Below, one piece after another: positions 9,250 through 18,820 of a stretch of DNA of 19,731 bases. The DNA comes from Choanephora cucurbitarum. Lineage: Eukaryota; Mucoromycota; Mucoromycetes; Mucorales; Choanephoraceae. How positions within the stretch are numbered: the first letter of the stretch is position 1; each line of letters starts with the position of its first letter. The notes beneath the pieces were generated by a model. That model did no database searches, was not told the origin of the DNA, and was given only the letters and a program-made list of their open reading frames with translations. Both the position numbers and the translations under genes were made by a program. The stretch spans positions 1 to 19,731 of the forward strand of contig JAIWNI010000229.1 in the NCBI GenBank assembly GCA_025331435.1, given 5' to 3'.

Positions 9250-11306
9250 TTATTCTATACCATCATGCATTGCTCTAGGACCATAATAGAAAAATTGTCC
9301 CCATAGTAACCATGTAAGGCAGGTGACTGAGAGAGTGCAGATCCATGCTATACCTGCATAATTCATTGTATTGGCTTAAATAGAGAAGTTAGATAGGGCG
9401 ATTGAATGATTCAAACATTTACCAACAAGAGGCCAATTGGCAGGTAAGGTAAATGCAAAGACAGCAAAGCAAGTCCAGAGAAATCCTATCCAAGTGACCC
9501 ATAGACTGTATTTCCCTAGATGAAATCGACCTTGATCATGTCCTATGGTCGTGATATAGAACAGACGACAACCCAATACCATGGCTATAAAGGTATTAGA
9601 TCAACAGTTCTATAAGATAGCAGAACAACTTACCATAACTGAAATGAATGGTGATCGTAGTAGCACTCACAATTGTCTCAAAGACATGATCTGAGAGTGG
9701 ATAAGGCAAGATGACCAAGAAGGTCAATAGCATCGTACACCAGACAGCATTCTCTGGCAACTTGTTTGAGCTGATCTTGTCTAATTCAGAATGCATTGGG
9801 ATAGCATGATCTCGAGCAAGAGCATAGATCTGCCTTGAAGTGACTGTGGTGGTGGTGGCTCCTGTACAGAACTGACAGAACATCATTAACATCAAGAACA
9901 TCAAAGTACCCTGTCTTCCTATAGCATCCTATCAATGTGGTCAATTAAGAGTTATCAGTGATAAATATAGCATTTACATAGAACAGTTGAGCTACAGGCA
10001 TGGCCAAGGTAGAATGGAGTATGTTGTCAATATCCTGAATAGAGAACAAGAGAGCCAAGAGAAAGAGAAAGCCCACAAGCCATGAGACAGCGATAGAAGA
10101 TACCATGGCACTTAATTTTTTGGATGTTAATAACACTTCATTCCTTTTTGATTTCTAATATTACATGGAAGAGGATTTATCGGCTTCTTTTGTCTCTTCA
10201 TTCATAGCAGCAGAACATTCACACCCTTTATAAGATAAAAATGAGGAATTCAATTGAGAAGCGATGTTTGTGTATTTTACCTAATAAGGAATAAGCTGCA
10301 CCAATCATACCCAACATAAAGACATAACCAGGATGATCAAATCCTGTCTGATTCTCATAATGTAAAAATACCCAACTGGCCTCTTGATGAGGTACCATCC
10401 AAGACAAGATCAACACAATCACCAATAGGCCCAAACAGGATGAAATCACATTCCATTGGTTCAACAGACTCAACAGGTGGATCTGATAGACATTTAAACA
10501 GGCATGAATCCAGGTGATGCAGAGTGTGATCATCATTAGGTACATTTTATCCAGATCCACATGAAATAACAGTTTGAAAATAGAACTGAGTGAGAGTGCT
10601 TGTGTAGAATTGTGTTAAATCCCTCTATTGAGATAAATCACATCTGACTTTACCCACTGTCACATTCGTAGCTCCAATCGAAATCACATTGGCAATTGCA
10701 TACATCCAACCAGTGATAAATGCACTAAAACAGTGTATCAGATAATGAAATCATTCAAAGTTGGGTTTATTCTTACATCAAAGGTGCTCTTGGTTTCGTG
10801 GTCGGATGTTGATCTAACATCTCAAATACCCAGTAATACAGTCCACCACTCTTGGGGTATAAAGAACATAACTCAGCTAATGCACAGGCTACACAGAACA
10901 TAAAGAAGGCAACTAGATTCCAACTGAGTAACATGACAACAGGACCTCCTCTTTCAAACACTAACAAAAAGAGAATTTGAGTAAGTCCATAGGGAATAGA
11001 GAGAGAGTGTGGTTCGCTTTACCTGTCTGAAATGTAGCTGATGTGTTGGATAGAATACCGATATTTGAAAATGCTAAGCCTATACATTATTGTCTTTAGT
11101 CCACTGAAGTTACCTACTCAACAACCTTTTTTACCAAATGTTGCAAAAGTAGAAAATCGTCTTTGAAGTACCTAAAACAGAAAGATAGGATTCTTTAAAA
11201 CATCCTTGAATAATCAATCTTATTGATTGTTAGCTTTGTCTTTTACTTGGGTTTGTTCTATCTCCATAGCAACAGATCCATAGGGATACATAGGCCCTTT
11301 TTTCAT
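9250..11306 (-). CDS. APC-superfamily permease (amino acid/GABA/choline type)
   Basis: Integral membrane transporter of the amino acid-polyamine-organocation family, closest by eye to fungal GABA/choline permeases; it would import an amine or amino acid across the plasma or organelle membrane. I rebuilt eleven exons: 11306-11247, 11171-11135, 11079-11023, 10960-10777, 10724-10654, 10598-10281, 10225-10165, 10110-9978, 9928-9634, 9584-9423 and 9374-9250. They total 500 residues, all in phase, with introns of 48-75 bases. Diagnostic stretches are FSNIGILSNTSATFQT (helix 1), FERGGPVVMLLSW, AELCSLYPKSGGLYYW, GCECSAAMNEETKEADKSS, FCQFCTGATTTTVTSRQIYA and LGKYSLWVTWIGF. Several hydrophobic helices are evident, as expected for about 12. 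The N-terminal tail is short, about 20 residues, and the first exon is the least certain part. The substrate cannot be assigned. Confidence 0.9.
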
Positions 11307-11450
11307 TTAAATAGAGAATATAAAGAAAAAAAGAAAATGAAAAATATAAAAAAAGAAGCGAAACTATATAGGATTTATGACATGAATCATGTGAATTTAA
11401 CAAATAGTTGAGGCTATCTAAATAATTAAAATCGTGCATTGTCACACAGA

Positions 11451-11494
11451 GTTATTTTGCAGTCCCAGTGCTTTAAGAAAGTTATTTTACGGTC
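11451..11494 (+). repeat. Pair of imperfect 14-base direct repeats near the Helitron 5' side
   Basis: GTTATTTTGCAGTC at 11451-11464 and GTTATTTTACGGTC at 11481-11494 differ at two positions and start exactly 30 bases apart. They lie inside the proposed Helitron left end. They could be transposase-binding sites or promoter elements; this is inference only. Confidence 0.6.
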
Positions 11495-11599
11495 ACAAAA
11501 TAATTAGATTATTACTGTACCTGTTTTTCTGTTCACTAAAATAAAGTTACCTCTCTTTTCTCTAATTAAATAAATCCAATGTTGGTAGAACTTTTACCT

Positions 11600-11607
11600 T
11601 ATAAAAA
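11600..11607 (+). promoter_or_regulatory. TATA box of the Helitron RepHel gene
   Basis: TATAAAAA sits 32 bases before the RepHel start codon, in an otherwise pyrimidine-rich leader. This implies a very short 5' untranslated leader if it is used. Confidence 0.6.
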
Positions 11608-11639
11608 GGCAGAAAACTGACTTTCTTTTTAGAACACAA

Positions 11640-14600
11640 ATGACTAAAATCTGTCCCTATTGTAATCGCGAAGGGCATTTACGCCGTAGTCACTGGAACT
11701 GTTTGGAAAGAATCGAAAGAAATCGAACAGAAGCAACTGAACAAGAACAACAACCGCAGTCCGTTGAGCAAGCTGAAGAATTCATTTTGGAGCAACCAAG
11801 ATGTCAGTCGTGTGGTCGCCTTGGACACTCGAGACGTTCTCATTGGAATTGCGGTAGCCGAGTTGAACCTGTCGAAGCTACAATAGCACCTGAAGTACAG
11901 GCTACTGAGGTAGAGCGTTTGGATGTGGGATCCATGGACGTCGAGTGCTGTTATTGCGGTGCATTAATGTGGATGAAAGAAAAGAAAGGAAGAAGTAGCT
12001 TGAGAAATCCTCGCTTTCAAATGTGTTGCAGTGATGGAAAAAGTGTTCGCAAGTCTTTGGATCCTCTACCTGAAGTTCTTGCTAATCTTTTGCGTGGTGA
12101 TGATGAAAGAAGTAGAGAGTTTAAGCGAAACATAAGAGCATACAACTCTGCTTTAAGCTTCACCTCTATGAATGCGAATTTGGATCATAGTCTTGCAAAT
12201 TCAAGAGTAGGAGCATACACCTTCAGAATTCATGGTAGTGTTTACCATCTTATTAGCAACAGTCTTACACCAGGCAATAACAATGATGGGCAACAACAAC
12301 GTCCTCAATTTGCCCAAATCTATTTCTTTGACTCTGAGAATGAGCTTCAAAATAGAATGAATGTCGCAGCTAACTCTGAGATAAACTCTTCAACCATGCT
12401 TGCTCTTCAAGAAATGATGCACGACATCAATCCTTTTGTTGAATATTTTAAGACAATGGCTGACATTGATGCTGAGAGCCGTCAATCCAACTCTGATGCT
12501 ATCAATCGGGACATCAGAATGATTTTTAGAGCTGAAAACACACCTGATTTGAGACGCTATAATGCCCCTACTGCTGCTGAAATTGGCGTTTTGATTGTTG
12601 GTGGTGATGGCGATGGTCGTCCTCAAGCTGAGCCTACTAATCGTGATATCGTCATTCGATTAAAAGGTGATGACAATGCATTGAGTCATATCAAGGAAAC
12701 AAACCAATTCTACGATCCTTTGCAATATGTTCTCATGTTTCCTCAAGGTGCTCCTGGATGGTGTTGTGAAACTCTCCCTGTCATTTCAGACATTAATGAT
12801 TTAAGGATCAACAATGCTGATAATGCACCTTACGTTCAAGCCGTTTTAAGAAATCCAAGAAAAAAAATTACAATTATGGATTTTTACAGCTCAATGCTCA
12901 TGATTAGACGGTTGGTTGATTGTGAATTGCCACTCAATCATCAAGTTGGTATCCACTCATTTGGTAAACTTTTCCATCAATATGTGGTTGATATGTATGC
13001 CAAAATGGAGCAACAACGCCTAAACTATATAAGGTTCAATCAAAGCTCATTAAGAACTGAAATGTACAAAGGCCTCACTGATGCAATTCGGATGAATGAC
13101 AGTGACATGAGCTCCATTGGTAGGCGAGTAATTCTTCCATCCACTTTTATTGGTGGCCCTCGCTTTTTAGCTCAACTATACCAAGATGCAATTAGTTTGG
13201 TTAGAAGATTTGGCAAGCCCGATCTTTTTATTACCTTTACATGCAATCCTGCTTGGCCTGAGATAAAACGAGAGTTGTTGATTAACCAAACTGCGAGTGA
13301 AAGACCAGATCTTTGTGCCCGAGTATTCAACATGAAACTTAAAGAGTTATTGAATGACATCTTGAAAAAGAATATTTTTGGAAAAGTGATTGCATATGTA
13401 TATTCTATTGAGTTTCAAAAGCGTGGTTTACCCCACGCTCATATGCTCTTTATCCTTCAAGAACAAGATAAGCCTCGAACAACTGATGACTTTGACAGAA
13501 TTGTTTCAGCCGAAATCCCTGATCCTCAAGTTCATCCACTTGCTTTTGAAACAGTTACTACAGCAATGATCCATAATCCATGCGGCTTGCTCAATCCCTC
13601 TGCAGTATGCATGAAAAATGGTCGTTGTACCAAAAGGTTTCCTCGCGACTTCCAGGATGTAACTACTACTGTTGACTCAGCTGAAGGTGGTTATCCTATC
13701 TATCGTCGTCGTAATACCCGTATTGTTATGCGTAATCATGGTACTGTCACTGTTGATAATCGTTGGGTAGTGCCCCATAACCTTTTTTTATGTGCTAAAT
13801 ACAATGCGCATATCAATGTTGAAATATGCAGCTCTGTTAACTCCGTCAAATACATTTATAAGTATGTTTATAAAGGTCATGACAGAGCTCAAGTCAATAT
13901 TGATGGTGGCCTTGACGAGAATCGGGATGAAATCAAATCCTTCTTGGATGCCAGATATGTGTCTGCCTCTGAAGCATGTTGGCGATTGTTTTCTTTCCCA
14001 ATGCATGGTGAATCTCCTTCCCATCAACGTTTAGCAATTCACTTGGAAAATGAACAACATATATACTTTGAAGCTGGAGATACTCCTGAATCTGTTATAT
14101 CAAGGGATCCAAAAGAAACAACCTTGACAGCATGGCTGAAGTATAATCGAGAAGCTCATTCACTTGGTGACAATCTGTCTAAAACCATTTTGTATCCTGA
14201 CTTCTGCGAATACTATACTTTTCACAAGGAACTAAGTCCTCGAGTTTGGAAACCACGAAATGGTGGATCGGGAAAAATTGTTGGCAGGATTTACTCTGTA
14301 TCTCCTCATGATGTTGAAAAATATCACCTTCGTCTTTTGTTGTACAAAATATCTGGGGCAACCAGCTTTATTGATTTGAGAACTTTTGAAGGGCAAGTGT
14401 ATCCATCATATCAAGCTACTGCTCGGGCAATGGGATTGTTGACAGATAACTCTGAATGGTCTGCAGCTTTAACAGAAGCAGCTACATATCAACGCCCACA
14501 AGCCTTACGTCGTCTCTTCTGCATCATAGTTGTATTTTGTGAATGCACTGACCTATTTGACCTCTGGACGCAACACAAAGATAGCTTGACTGAAGACTAC

Positions 14601-16361
14601 CTCTATCGTGAACAACAAAAGGCTACTGAATCTACTCTGCCAGCTCCTAATGCTATTACCGACCGTATGTTTGAGCATTGCCTTTTAGATATCAATGATA
14701 TTTTGGCTGACCACAATATTGATTTGAAAGACATGGATGGTTTTGCTGCCGTATTTCCTCAAGAAGACACGAGATTGGTGGATTCGAATGGCGACGGTTT
14801 ATCATTACTGGCCCGAACACACATACAGCTGTCACTTTCTGCCGAAGCACAACCTGATCCGTCCAGCCTTCAATTCAACGACGATCAAAAAATAGCATAT
14901 GACACCATACGCTCTGAAATAGTCAATGACTCTACAAGAGATCTTAGTGCCTCAAGACTCTACTTCATTGACGCACCAGGTGGCTCTGGCAAAACCTTTC
15001 TCTTCAACAGCTTATTAAACTCAACAAGAAGAGTAGGTGATATAGCCATTGCAGTAGCTTCAAGTGGTATAGCTGCTCTACTGTTGGAAGGTGGCCGAAC
15101 GTCCCATTCTACTTTTAAGATTCCAATTGATATCAATACCGAATCAATGTGTAATATCAAGCCCAGATCTGAACTTGGTAATCTTATTAAAAAAGCAAAA
15201 CTGATCGTTTGGGATGAAGCATCCATGACAAGTAGAACAATATTTGAAGCTGTTGATAGAACTTTTAAAGACATAATGAAAGATGAAAACCACGTTCTTC
15301 AAACCGTTCCTTTTGGTGGCAAGTTGATTGTTTTTGGAGGTGATTTCCGTCAGGTTTTACCTGTCATCCCCAAGGCAAGTAGATCTACTATTGTAAGTGA
15401 ATGTCTCAACCGATCCTTCTTATGGTCCAAGGTTACTGTCCTAAAACTACGTGTAAACATGCGAGTACAGCAGGCTTTGCAAAGCAATAATCCTGAATTG
15501 GCTCAAGAACTACAACAATTTTCTGAATTTCTGTTGAATATTGGAGAAGGCAAAGTACCTACATTGACACTGAGCAACAACATACCTAGCGATTACATCA
15601 GAATACCTGATTCTATTCACATACCTGGATCAAATCTCTTAAATCTCATTGCTACCATCTATCCAAATCTAACAGATGAAGCTCTTAACCCTAACTCAAA
15701 TTATTTTGTTAGTAGAGCTATTATGACACCAAAGAATGTTGATGTAGAAATCATTAACCAAAGGATGCTTAGCTGTATAAGAGGTAGAGAGACAGTCTAC
15801 TTAAGCAGTGATCAAGTTTGCAATCCTGAAAACCGTATTGCGTATCCTACCGAACTGCTCAACTCAATCAACAATGGGTCCCTTCCACTTCATCAGCTTA
15901 AATTGAAAGTAGGTTGCCCTATAATGTTACTGAGAAACATAGACGCTGCAAATGGCCTTTGCAATGGAACGAGACTTATTATTAGGTCTCTTAAAACCAA
16001 CATTATTGAAGCTACTATAGTTACTGGATCCCATGTTGGTAAAATCGTGTTGATTCCTCGGATTCATATCAACTATACTTCCGTTGCACACCAAACCTCC
16101 ATTGAATTTAGAAGAACACAATTCCCTGTTAGACTTGCATTTGCATTTACTATAAACAAAGCACAAGGTCAAACACTCGAAAATGCAGGCCTCTATCTAC
16201 CTGATCATGTATTCAGTCACGGCCATTTGTATGTTGCTCTATCTCGAGTCAAGTCTCCTGCTTCATTGAAACTGCTTATAGATCAAAGTATCTCAAAAAT
16301 AGAGGACTTTCAGCATCATTACACCAAAAATATTGTGTTCAAAGAAGTGTTACGCACTTGA
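11640..16361 (+). CDS. Helitron RepHel transposase-helicase
   Basis: This bifunctional enzyme of Helitron transposons nicks and joins DNA through a Rep (HUH) nuclease and unwinds it with a Pif1-like helicase in the nucleus. The single 1573-residue frame has no intron, stop or shift. The N-terminus has two similar Cys/His knuckles (CPYCNREGHLRRSHWNC and CQSCGRLGHSRRSHWNC) and then the usual CCYCGALMW zinc motif near residues 100-135. The Rep domain shows LFITFTCNPAWPEI, the metal-binding HAH at 599-601 (GLPHAHMLF), and the paired tyrosines Y738 and Y742 in KYIYKYVYKG. The helicase has Walker A (GGSGKT, Lys 1118), Walker B (VWDEAS, Asp-Glu 1192-1193), the GGDFRQVLPV motif, and the closing motifs NKAQGQTL and LYVALSRVKS. 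All catalytic residues seen are intact, so it is likely functional. No extra endonuclease or OTU domain is visible. Confidence 0.96.
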   Translation: MTKICPYCNREGHLRRSHWNCLERIERNRTEATEQEQQPQSVEQAEEFILEQPRCQSCGRLGHSRRSHWNCGSRVEPVEATIAPEVQATEVERLDVGSMDVECCYCGALMWMKEKKGRSSLRNPRFQMCCSDGKSVRKSLDPLPEVLANLLRGDDERSREFKRNIRAYNSALSFTSMNANLDHSLANSRVGAYTFRIHGSVYHLISNSLTPGNNNDGQQQRPQFAQIYFFDSENELQNRMNVAANSEINSSTMLALQEMMHDINPFVEYFKTMADIDAESRQSNSDAINRDIRMIFRAENTPDLRRYNAPTAAEIGVLIVGGDGDGRPQAEPTNRDIVIRLKGDDNALSHIKETNQFYDPLQYVLMFPQGAPGWCCETLPVISDINDLRINNADNAPYVQAVLRNPRKKITIMDFYSSMLMIRRLVDCELPLNHQVGIHSFGKLFHQYVVDMYAKMEQQRLNYIRFNQSSLRTEMYKGLTDAIRMNDSDMSSIGRRVILPSTFIGGPRFLAQLYQDAISLVRRFGKPDLFITFTCNPAWPEIKRELLINQTASERPDLCARVFNMKLKELLNDILKKNIFGKVIAYVYSIEFQKRGLPHAHMLFILQEQDKPRTTDDFDRIVSAEIPDPQVHPLAFETVTTAMIHNPCGLLNPSAVCMKNGRCTKRFPRDFQDVTTTVDSAEGGYPIYRRRNTRIVMRNHGTVTVDNRWVVPHNLFLCAKYNAHINVEICSSVNSVKYIYKYVYKGHDRAQVNIDGGLDENRDEIKSFLDARYVSASEACWRLFSFPMHGESPSHQRLAIHLENEQHIYFEAGDTPESVISRDPKETTLTAWLKYNREAHSLGDNLSKTILYPDFCEYYTFHKELSPRVWKPRNGGSGKIVGRIYSVSPHDVEKYHLRLLLYKISGATSFIDLRTFEGQVYPSYQATARAMGLLTDNSEWSAALTEAATYQRPQALRRLFCIIVVFCECTDLFDLWTQHKDSLTEDYLYREQQKATESTLPAPNAITDRMFEHCLLDINDILADHNIDLKDMDGFAAVFPQEDTRLVDSNGDGLSLLARTHIQLSLSAEAQPDPSSLQFNDDQKIAYDTIRSEIVNDSTRDLSASRLYFIDAPGGSGKTFLFNSLLNSTRRVGDIAIAVASSGIAALLLEGGRTSHSTFKIPIDINTESMCNIKPRSELGNLIKKAKLIVWDEASMTSRTIFEAVDRTFKDIMKDENHVLQTVPFGGKLIVFGGDFRQVLPVIPKASRSTIVSECLNRSFLWSKVTVLKLRVNMRVQQALQSNNPELAQELQQFSEFLLNIGEGKVPTLTLSNNIPSDYIRIPDSIHIPGSNLLNLIATIYPNLTDEALNPNSNYFVSRAIMTPKNVDVEIINQRMLSCIRGRETVYLSSDQVCNPENRIAYPTELLNSINNGSLPLHQLKLKVGCPIMLLRNIDAANGLCNGTRLIIRSLKTNIIEATIVTGSHVGKIVLIPRIHINYTSVAHQTSIEFRRTQFPVRLAFAFTINKAQGQTLENAGLYLPDHVFSHGHLYVALSRVKSPASLKLLIDQSISKIEDFQHHYTKNIVFKEVLRT

Positions 16362-16474
16362 TTGTTTCGTAATTTATCAAAAGCCTATTTCATACATATC
16401 ATATTCTTCTCTTTTCAAATAAAACAGCAATTCTTATTGACTAAATATTTTGTTGCTTTGGTTGGATGAGTAAG

Positions 16475-16507
16475 TGGGTGGTGTGGTGGTGGTGGTGGTG
16501 GGGGGGG
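16475..16507 (+). repeat. G-rich (GGT)n tract ending in a long G run
   Basis: A stretch of GGT/GTG units runs straight into an uninterrupted run of at least seven G. It has several G runs close together and could fold as a G-quadruplex. It lies inside the Helitron, about 65 bases before its 3' end. Confidence 0.85.
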
Positions 16508-16510
16508 AAG

Positions 16511-16572
16511 CCATGTTCCGAACCGTGAGGCGACGACGGCCGTAAAGCGAGCGTAGCGAGTAGGTCGGCTAG
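16511..16572 (+). other. G+C-rich 3' terminal region of the Helitron
   Basis: This island is much richer in G+C than anything nearby. It contains the palindrome ACGGCCGT, a direct repeat of AGCGAG (AGCGAG-CGT-AGCGAG), and ends in CGGCTAG. Weak stems are possible: CCGT (16523-16526) with ACGG (16536-16539), and GGCCG with CGGCT around the end. This is the presumed transposition terminator recognised by RepHel. Confidence 0.6.
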
Positions 16573-16743
16573 TTGTTTTTATAAAATGAAGAGAGGCATT
16601 TTTTTTTTAAAATGCTGAGGATGACCCTGTCTTTTGATTGGCTAGAGCGTGTCCACCAATAACGGAACACCAACCATGATGTTAAAATGGATATGGTAAC
16701 TTTTATTTTATTTATTTATTTTTCTTTCATCTTATTTATCATC
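16573..16743 (+). promoter_or_regulatory. Promoter region of the SEC61 gamma gene with two CCAAT boxes
   Basis: An inverted CCAAT (ATTGG) at 16637-16641 and a direct CCAAT at 16656-16660 lie 19 bases apart, about 85-105 bases before the start codon. This is a usual arrangement for a fungal housekeeping promoter. A TATAAAA at 16580-16586 is very close to the Helitron end, and a GCATTTT/AAAATGC inverted repeat with a six-T loop lies at 16596-16615. The Helitron ends just upstream, so original upstream elements may have been pushed about 5 kb away. Confidence 0.55.
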
Positions 16744-17078
16744 ATGAGTTCTGATCTTAAGGAAACTGCACAACAGGTTGTGGATGGCCCCAAGCAATTC
16801 TTCAAGGAAGGTGTTCAGTTTATTAACCGTTGTAAGAAGCCTGATCAACAAGGTAAGCTCTATTGTGGTTTAATGCCCTATATAAGCTATTGACTCAACT
16901 GTCTTTAGAATACCTTAAAATCACTCAAGCTGTAGCTATGGGTTTTGCTGCTCTTGGTGCTCTTGGTTACTTTGTCAAGGTAATTAAGTGTGTCTATAGA
17001 CGATCTCTGTTATTGATGTCTTTTTTATTTTAGCTTATTCATATTCCTATCAACAATATCCTTGTGGGTGCTGCTTAA
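16744..17078 (+). CDS. SSS1: Protein translocon subunit SEC61 gamma (Sss1)
   Basis: This small tail-anchored subunit clamps the Sec61 channel that moves proteins into or across the ER membrane. I rebuilt three exons: 16744-16852, 16909-16979 and 17034-17078. They give 74 residues, the normal size for the family, with in-phase introns of 56 and 54 bases. The cytosolic part shows the family signature: PKQFFKEGVQFINRCKKPD, then EYLKITQAVAMGF. One membrane helix (GFAALGALGYFVKLIHIPI) follows, and the end is NNILVG, as in other Sec61 gamma proteins. I chose MSSDL as the start because it matches the family N-terminus; an in-frame ATG at 16687 would add a hydrophobic leader that the family lacks. 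Nothing is odd in the protein. The nearby Helitron end is the notable context. Confidence 0.96.
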
Positions 17079-17199
17079 ATTCCACTTTTCTATTTCTTCT
17101 TATAAAAAAAAAGCTCATTTCTAATCCCTTTTTTCTCTCAATGTATATATTACTTTATTTGGAAACATACACCCATTTATAAAAATAAATCAGTCAACA

Positions 17200-18820
17200 T
17201 TATGTTTCTTTATGCTGGAAAAGGAAGGAAAGATGGTCAATGTTTGGAAGCCAATATTGTATATAAGTGAGTGGTACATAGAGTGTTTAGTTGATAAGAG
17301 CAAATACTTGGTTAAGAGGGATGTATGTGTGCGTTGCTTCTCTGCTATTGGATAAGAATACCTTTCCCCGTCAAGGATTGATCAGTCTCTACTCTAGTGT
17401 TGGTTACTTGATAGAATGTGGATTGTCAGATGAATAGCAAAAGTGTCTTGGTCTTCAAAAACCCTAGAGGCAAGTGGATACCATGATTTTCTGCAGTGGT
17501 CGCCATACACACATGATGCAAGTTGAGTGTCTGAGGAGCAAGCTGTGTCTGAAAGCAACACCTTCTCTCTTTTAAGGTCAAATGAGTGATTGGAAGTATG
17601 GGTCCTGTATGATCATCATAGTTCCCATGATAGCTCAGATGCAGTGACTGGAGGTGCGTGCAACAAGCCTAAAAGGTGGTCGTACTCAAGATCCACACTA
17701 GCCAAATCCAAATGTGTCCAGTTGATTTAGATAGGCAGATCAGATAAAGAGTCAAACTCTCCTTCTTCTGTTTCGATCTACAGTCTTGAATAATACTTTG
17801 CTCTTGTCATGCATCAATTGAACAAACCCTATCGTAACAGAAAGATTTCCATTTGCGCCTTTCCATGGGTGCAAAAAAAGAAGTCGGTCAGTCACTGATC
17901 GTCTTCTATTTTCCAAAATTTTGATATTCAATATGTCTTTTGTTTGCGCGTATTGGAGGATCTGATTGATCCTATTTTCTAGAGTAGCATGCACCAAATG
18001 GGTTGAAACCAAACCCATCATCTGTCAGTGCCAGTTGCTTGATACTTGTGAATTTGTTGTTGATGTACTTCAAGATTGTAGGTTGTCATGTAATCTAGAA
18101 TGACTGAAGGATTCTCTATTGTTGTGTTTGGAACGATAGGTATCATAACAATCGAGATGGTGGAGGTCAAGTGTCAGTTTTGTAGCATGAGGGCATCATC
18201 CAGTGACCGTATGGCTGCCAAGTCATCAGAAACACAAACCAAGTGCTTTGATGCGCTAAAGCAAGTTTGTCTGTTGATAGCCAAAGGAAACCCGAAAACA
18301 TATGGGTTCCAAAACCGATTGAGAATGAGATTCAATAGAGAGAGAATGACAGTAGAGAGTCTGTTCTTTAATGATGCTAGGAGAGCATGATAGCCATGAC
18401 TTATTACTTCTTTTACATTTGCTCTGATTGATATCTAGATATTCAAGAAAACACCAATGGCCAAGCTCTATTTCTTGAGATGTAATTCGATAAAGAGACT
18501 CCATTGGGGATCCAGTGCTAAGTGTCTTTAGGCGAGGTGTCATATGGATCAATCGTGTGCAATCCGCTTCACTTACCGTACACCTAAGCCTTCCGAACAC
18601 AAGCACTCTTACAGGGTCTCTTAAAGAAGGTGATGTGGCAAGTAACTCAACAAAGGATGATATTTGTTGGTCATCATATAAACGTATGGTCTTGAACAAG
18701 AGATATTTTGCTGCTTCTCTCCAGCTTCGGGCATACAAGACTGTATTGTATCTGATCTTCTTTTGTTACATAGTTCAGGATATCCAAGTGGATTTCATTT
18801 GATAATTGTGTTGACGACAT
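17200..18820 (-). pseudogene. Frameshifted F-box / leucine-rich repeat gene relic
   Basis: F-box proteins normally link substrates to SCF ubiquitin ligases. From an ATG at 18820-18818 the minus strand reads STQLSNEIHLDILNYV, KEDQIQYSLVC and, one frame over, RSWREAAKYLLFKTIRL, a clear F-box start. The frame breaks at a CCC run near 18729-18731, where one extra base would explain the shift. Leucine-rich segments then continue in changing frames: LTLDLHHLDCYDTYR near 18150, LKYINNKFTSIKQLALTDDG near 18030-18090, LQSLHLSYHGNYDDHTGP near 17600-17650, and IHLPLGFLKTKTLLLF near 17440-17490, with stops between. YWLPNIDHLSFLF near 17220-17260 may be the end. The total span of about 1.6 kb fits a 500-residue fungal F-box protein. 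Several independent breaks argue for a decayed gene rather than one sequencing error. The right-hand (3') limit is approximate. Confidence 0.8.

Larger units (their letters stand above)
11432..16572 (+). mobile_element. Helitron rolling-circle transposon (3' end supported, 5' end tentative)
   Basis: The element carries an intact RepHel gene. Helitrons insert between A and T, begin with TC and end with CTRR. The 3' boundary fits: CTAG at 16569-16572, followed by T at 16573. The 5' boundary is a guess: TC at 11432-11433 after an A, in the 333-base gap between the permease start and the RepHel start; other A|TC sites exist there (for example near 11416). The proposed length is about 5.1 kb. No target-site duplication is expected for this class. 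No canonical 16-20-base hairpin just before CTAG was found by eye; only weak 4-5 bp stems are visible. The uninterrupted long frame suggests a recent, perhaps still autonomous copy. Confidence 0.8.

Noticed and set aside
11135..11160. Alternative permease exon ending at a GTAACT donor near 11113
   Set aside because: That choice needs a 34-base intron and brings in a stop codon. The GTAAAA donor at 11134 gives a 55-base intron and the family motif FSTFATFGLAFSNIG.
11223..11445. Small overlapping frames on both strands upstream of the Helitron gene
   Set aside because: They are low-complexity A/T-rich frames overlapping the first permease exon and its promoter.
16687..16743. In-frame upstream ATG that would extend Sss1 with a hydrophobic leader
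   Set aside because: The added residues are a poly-Phe/Ile run from A/T-rich leader DNA, the family has no such leader, and MSSDL matches the usual N-terminus.
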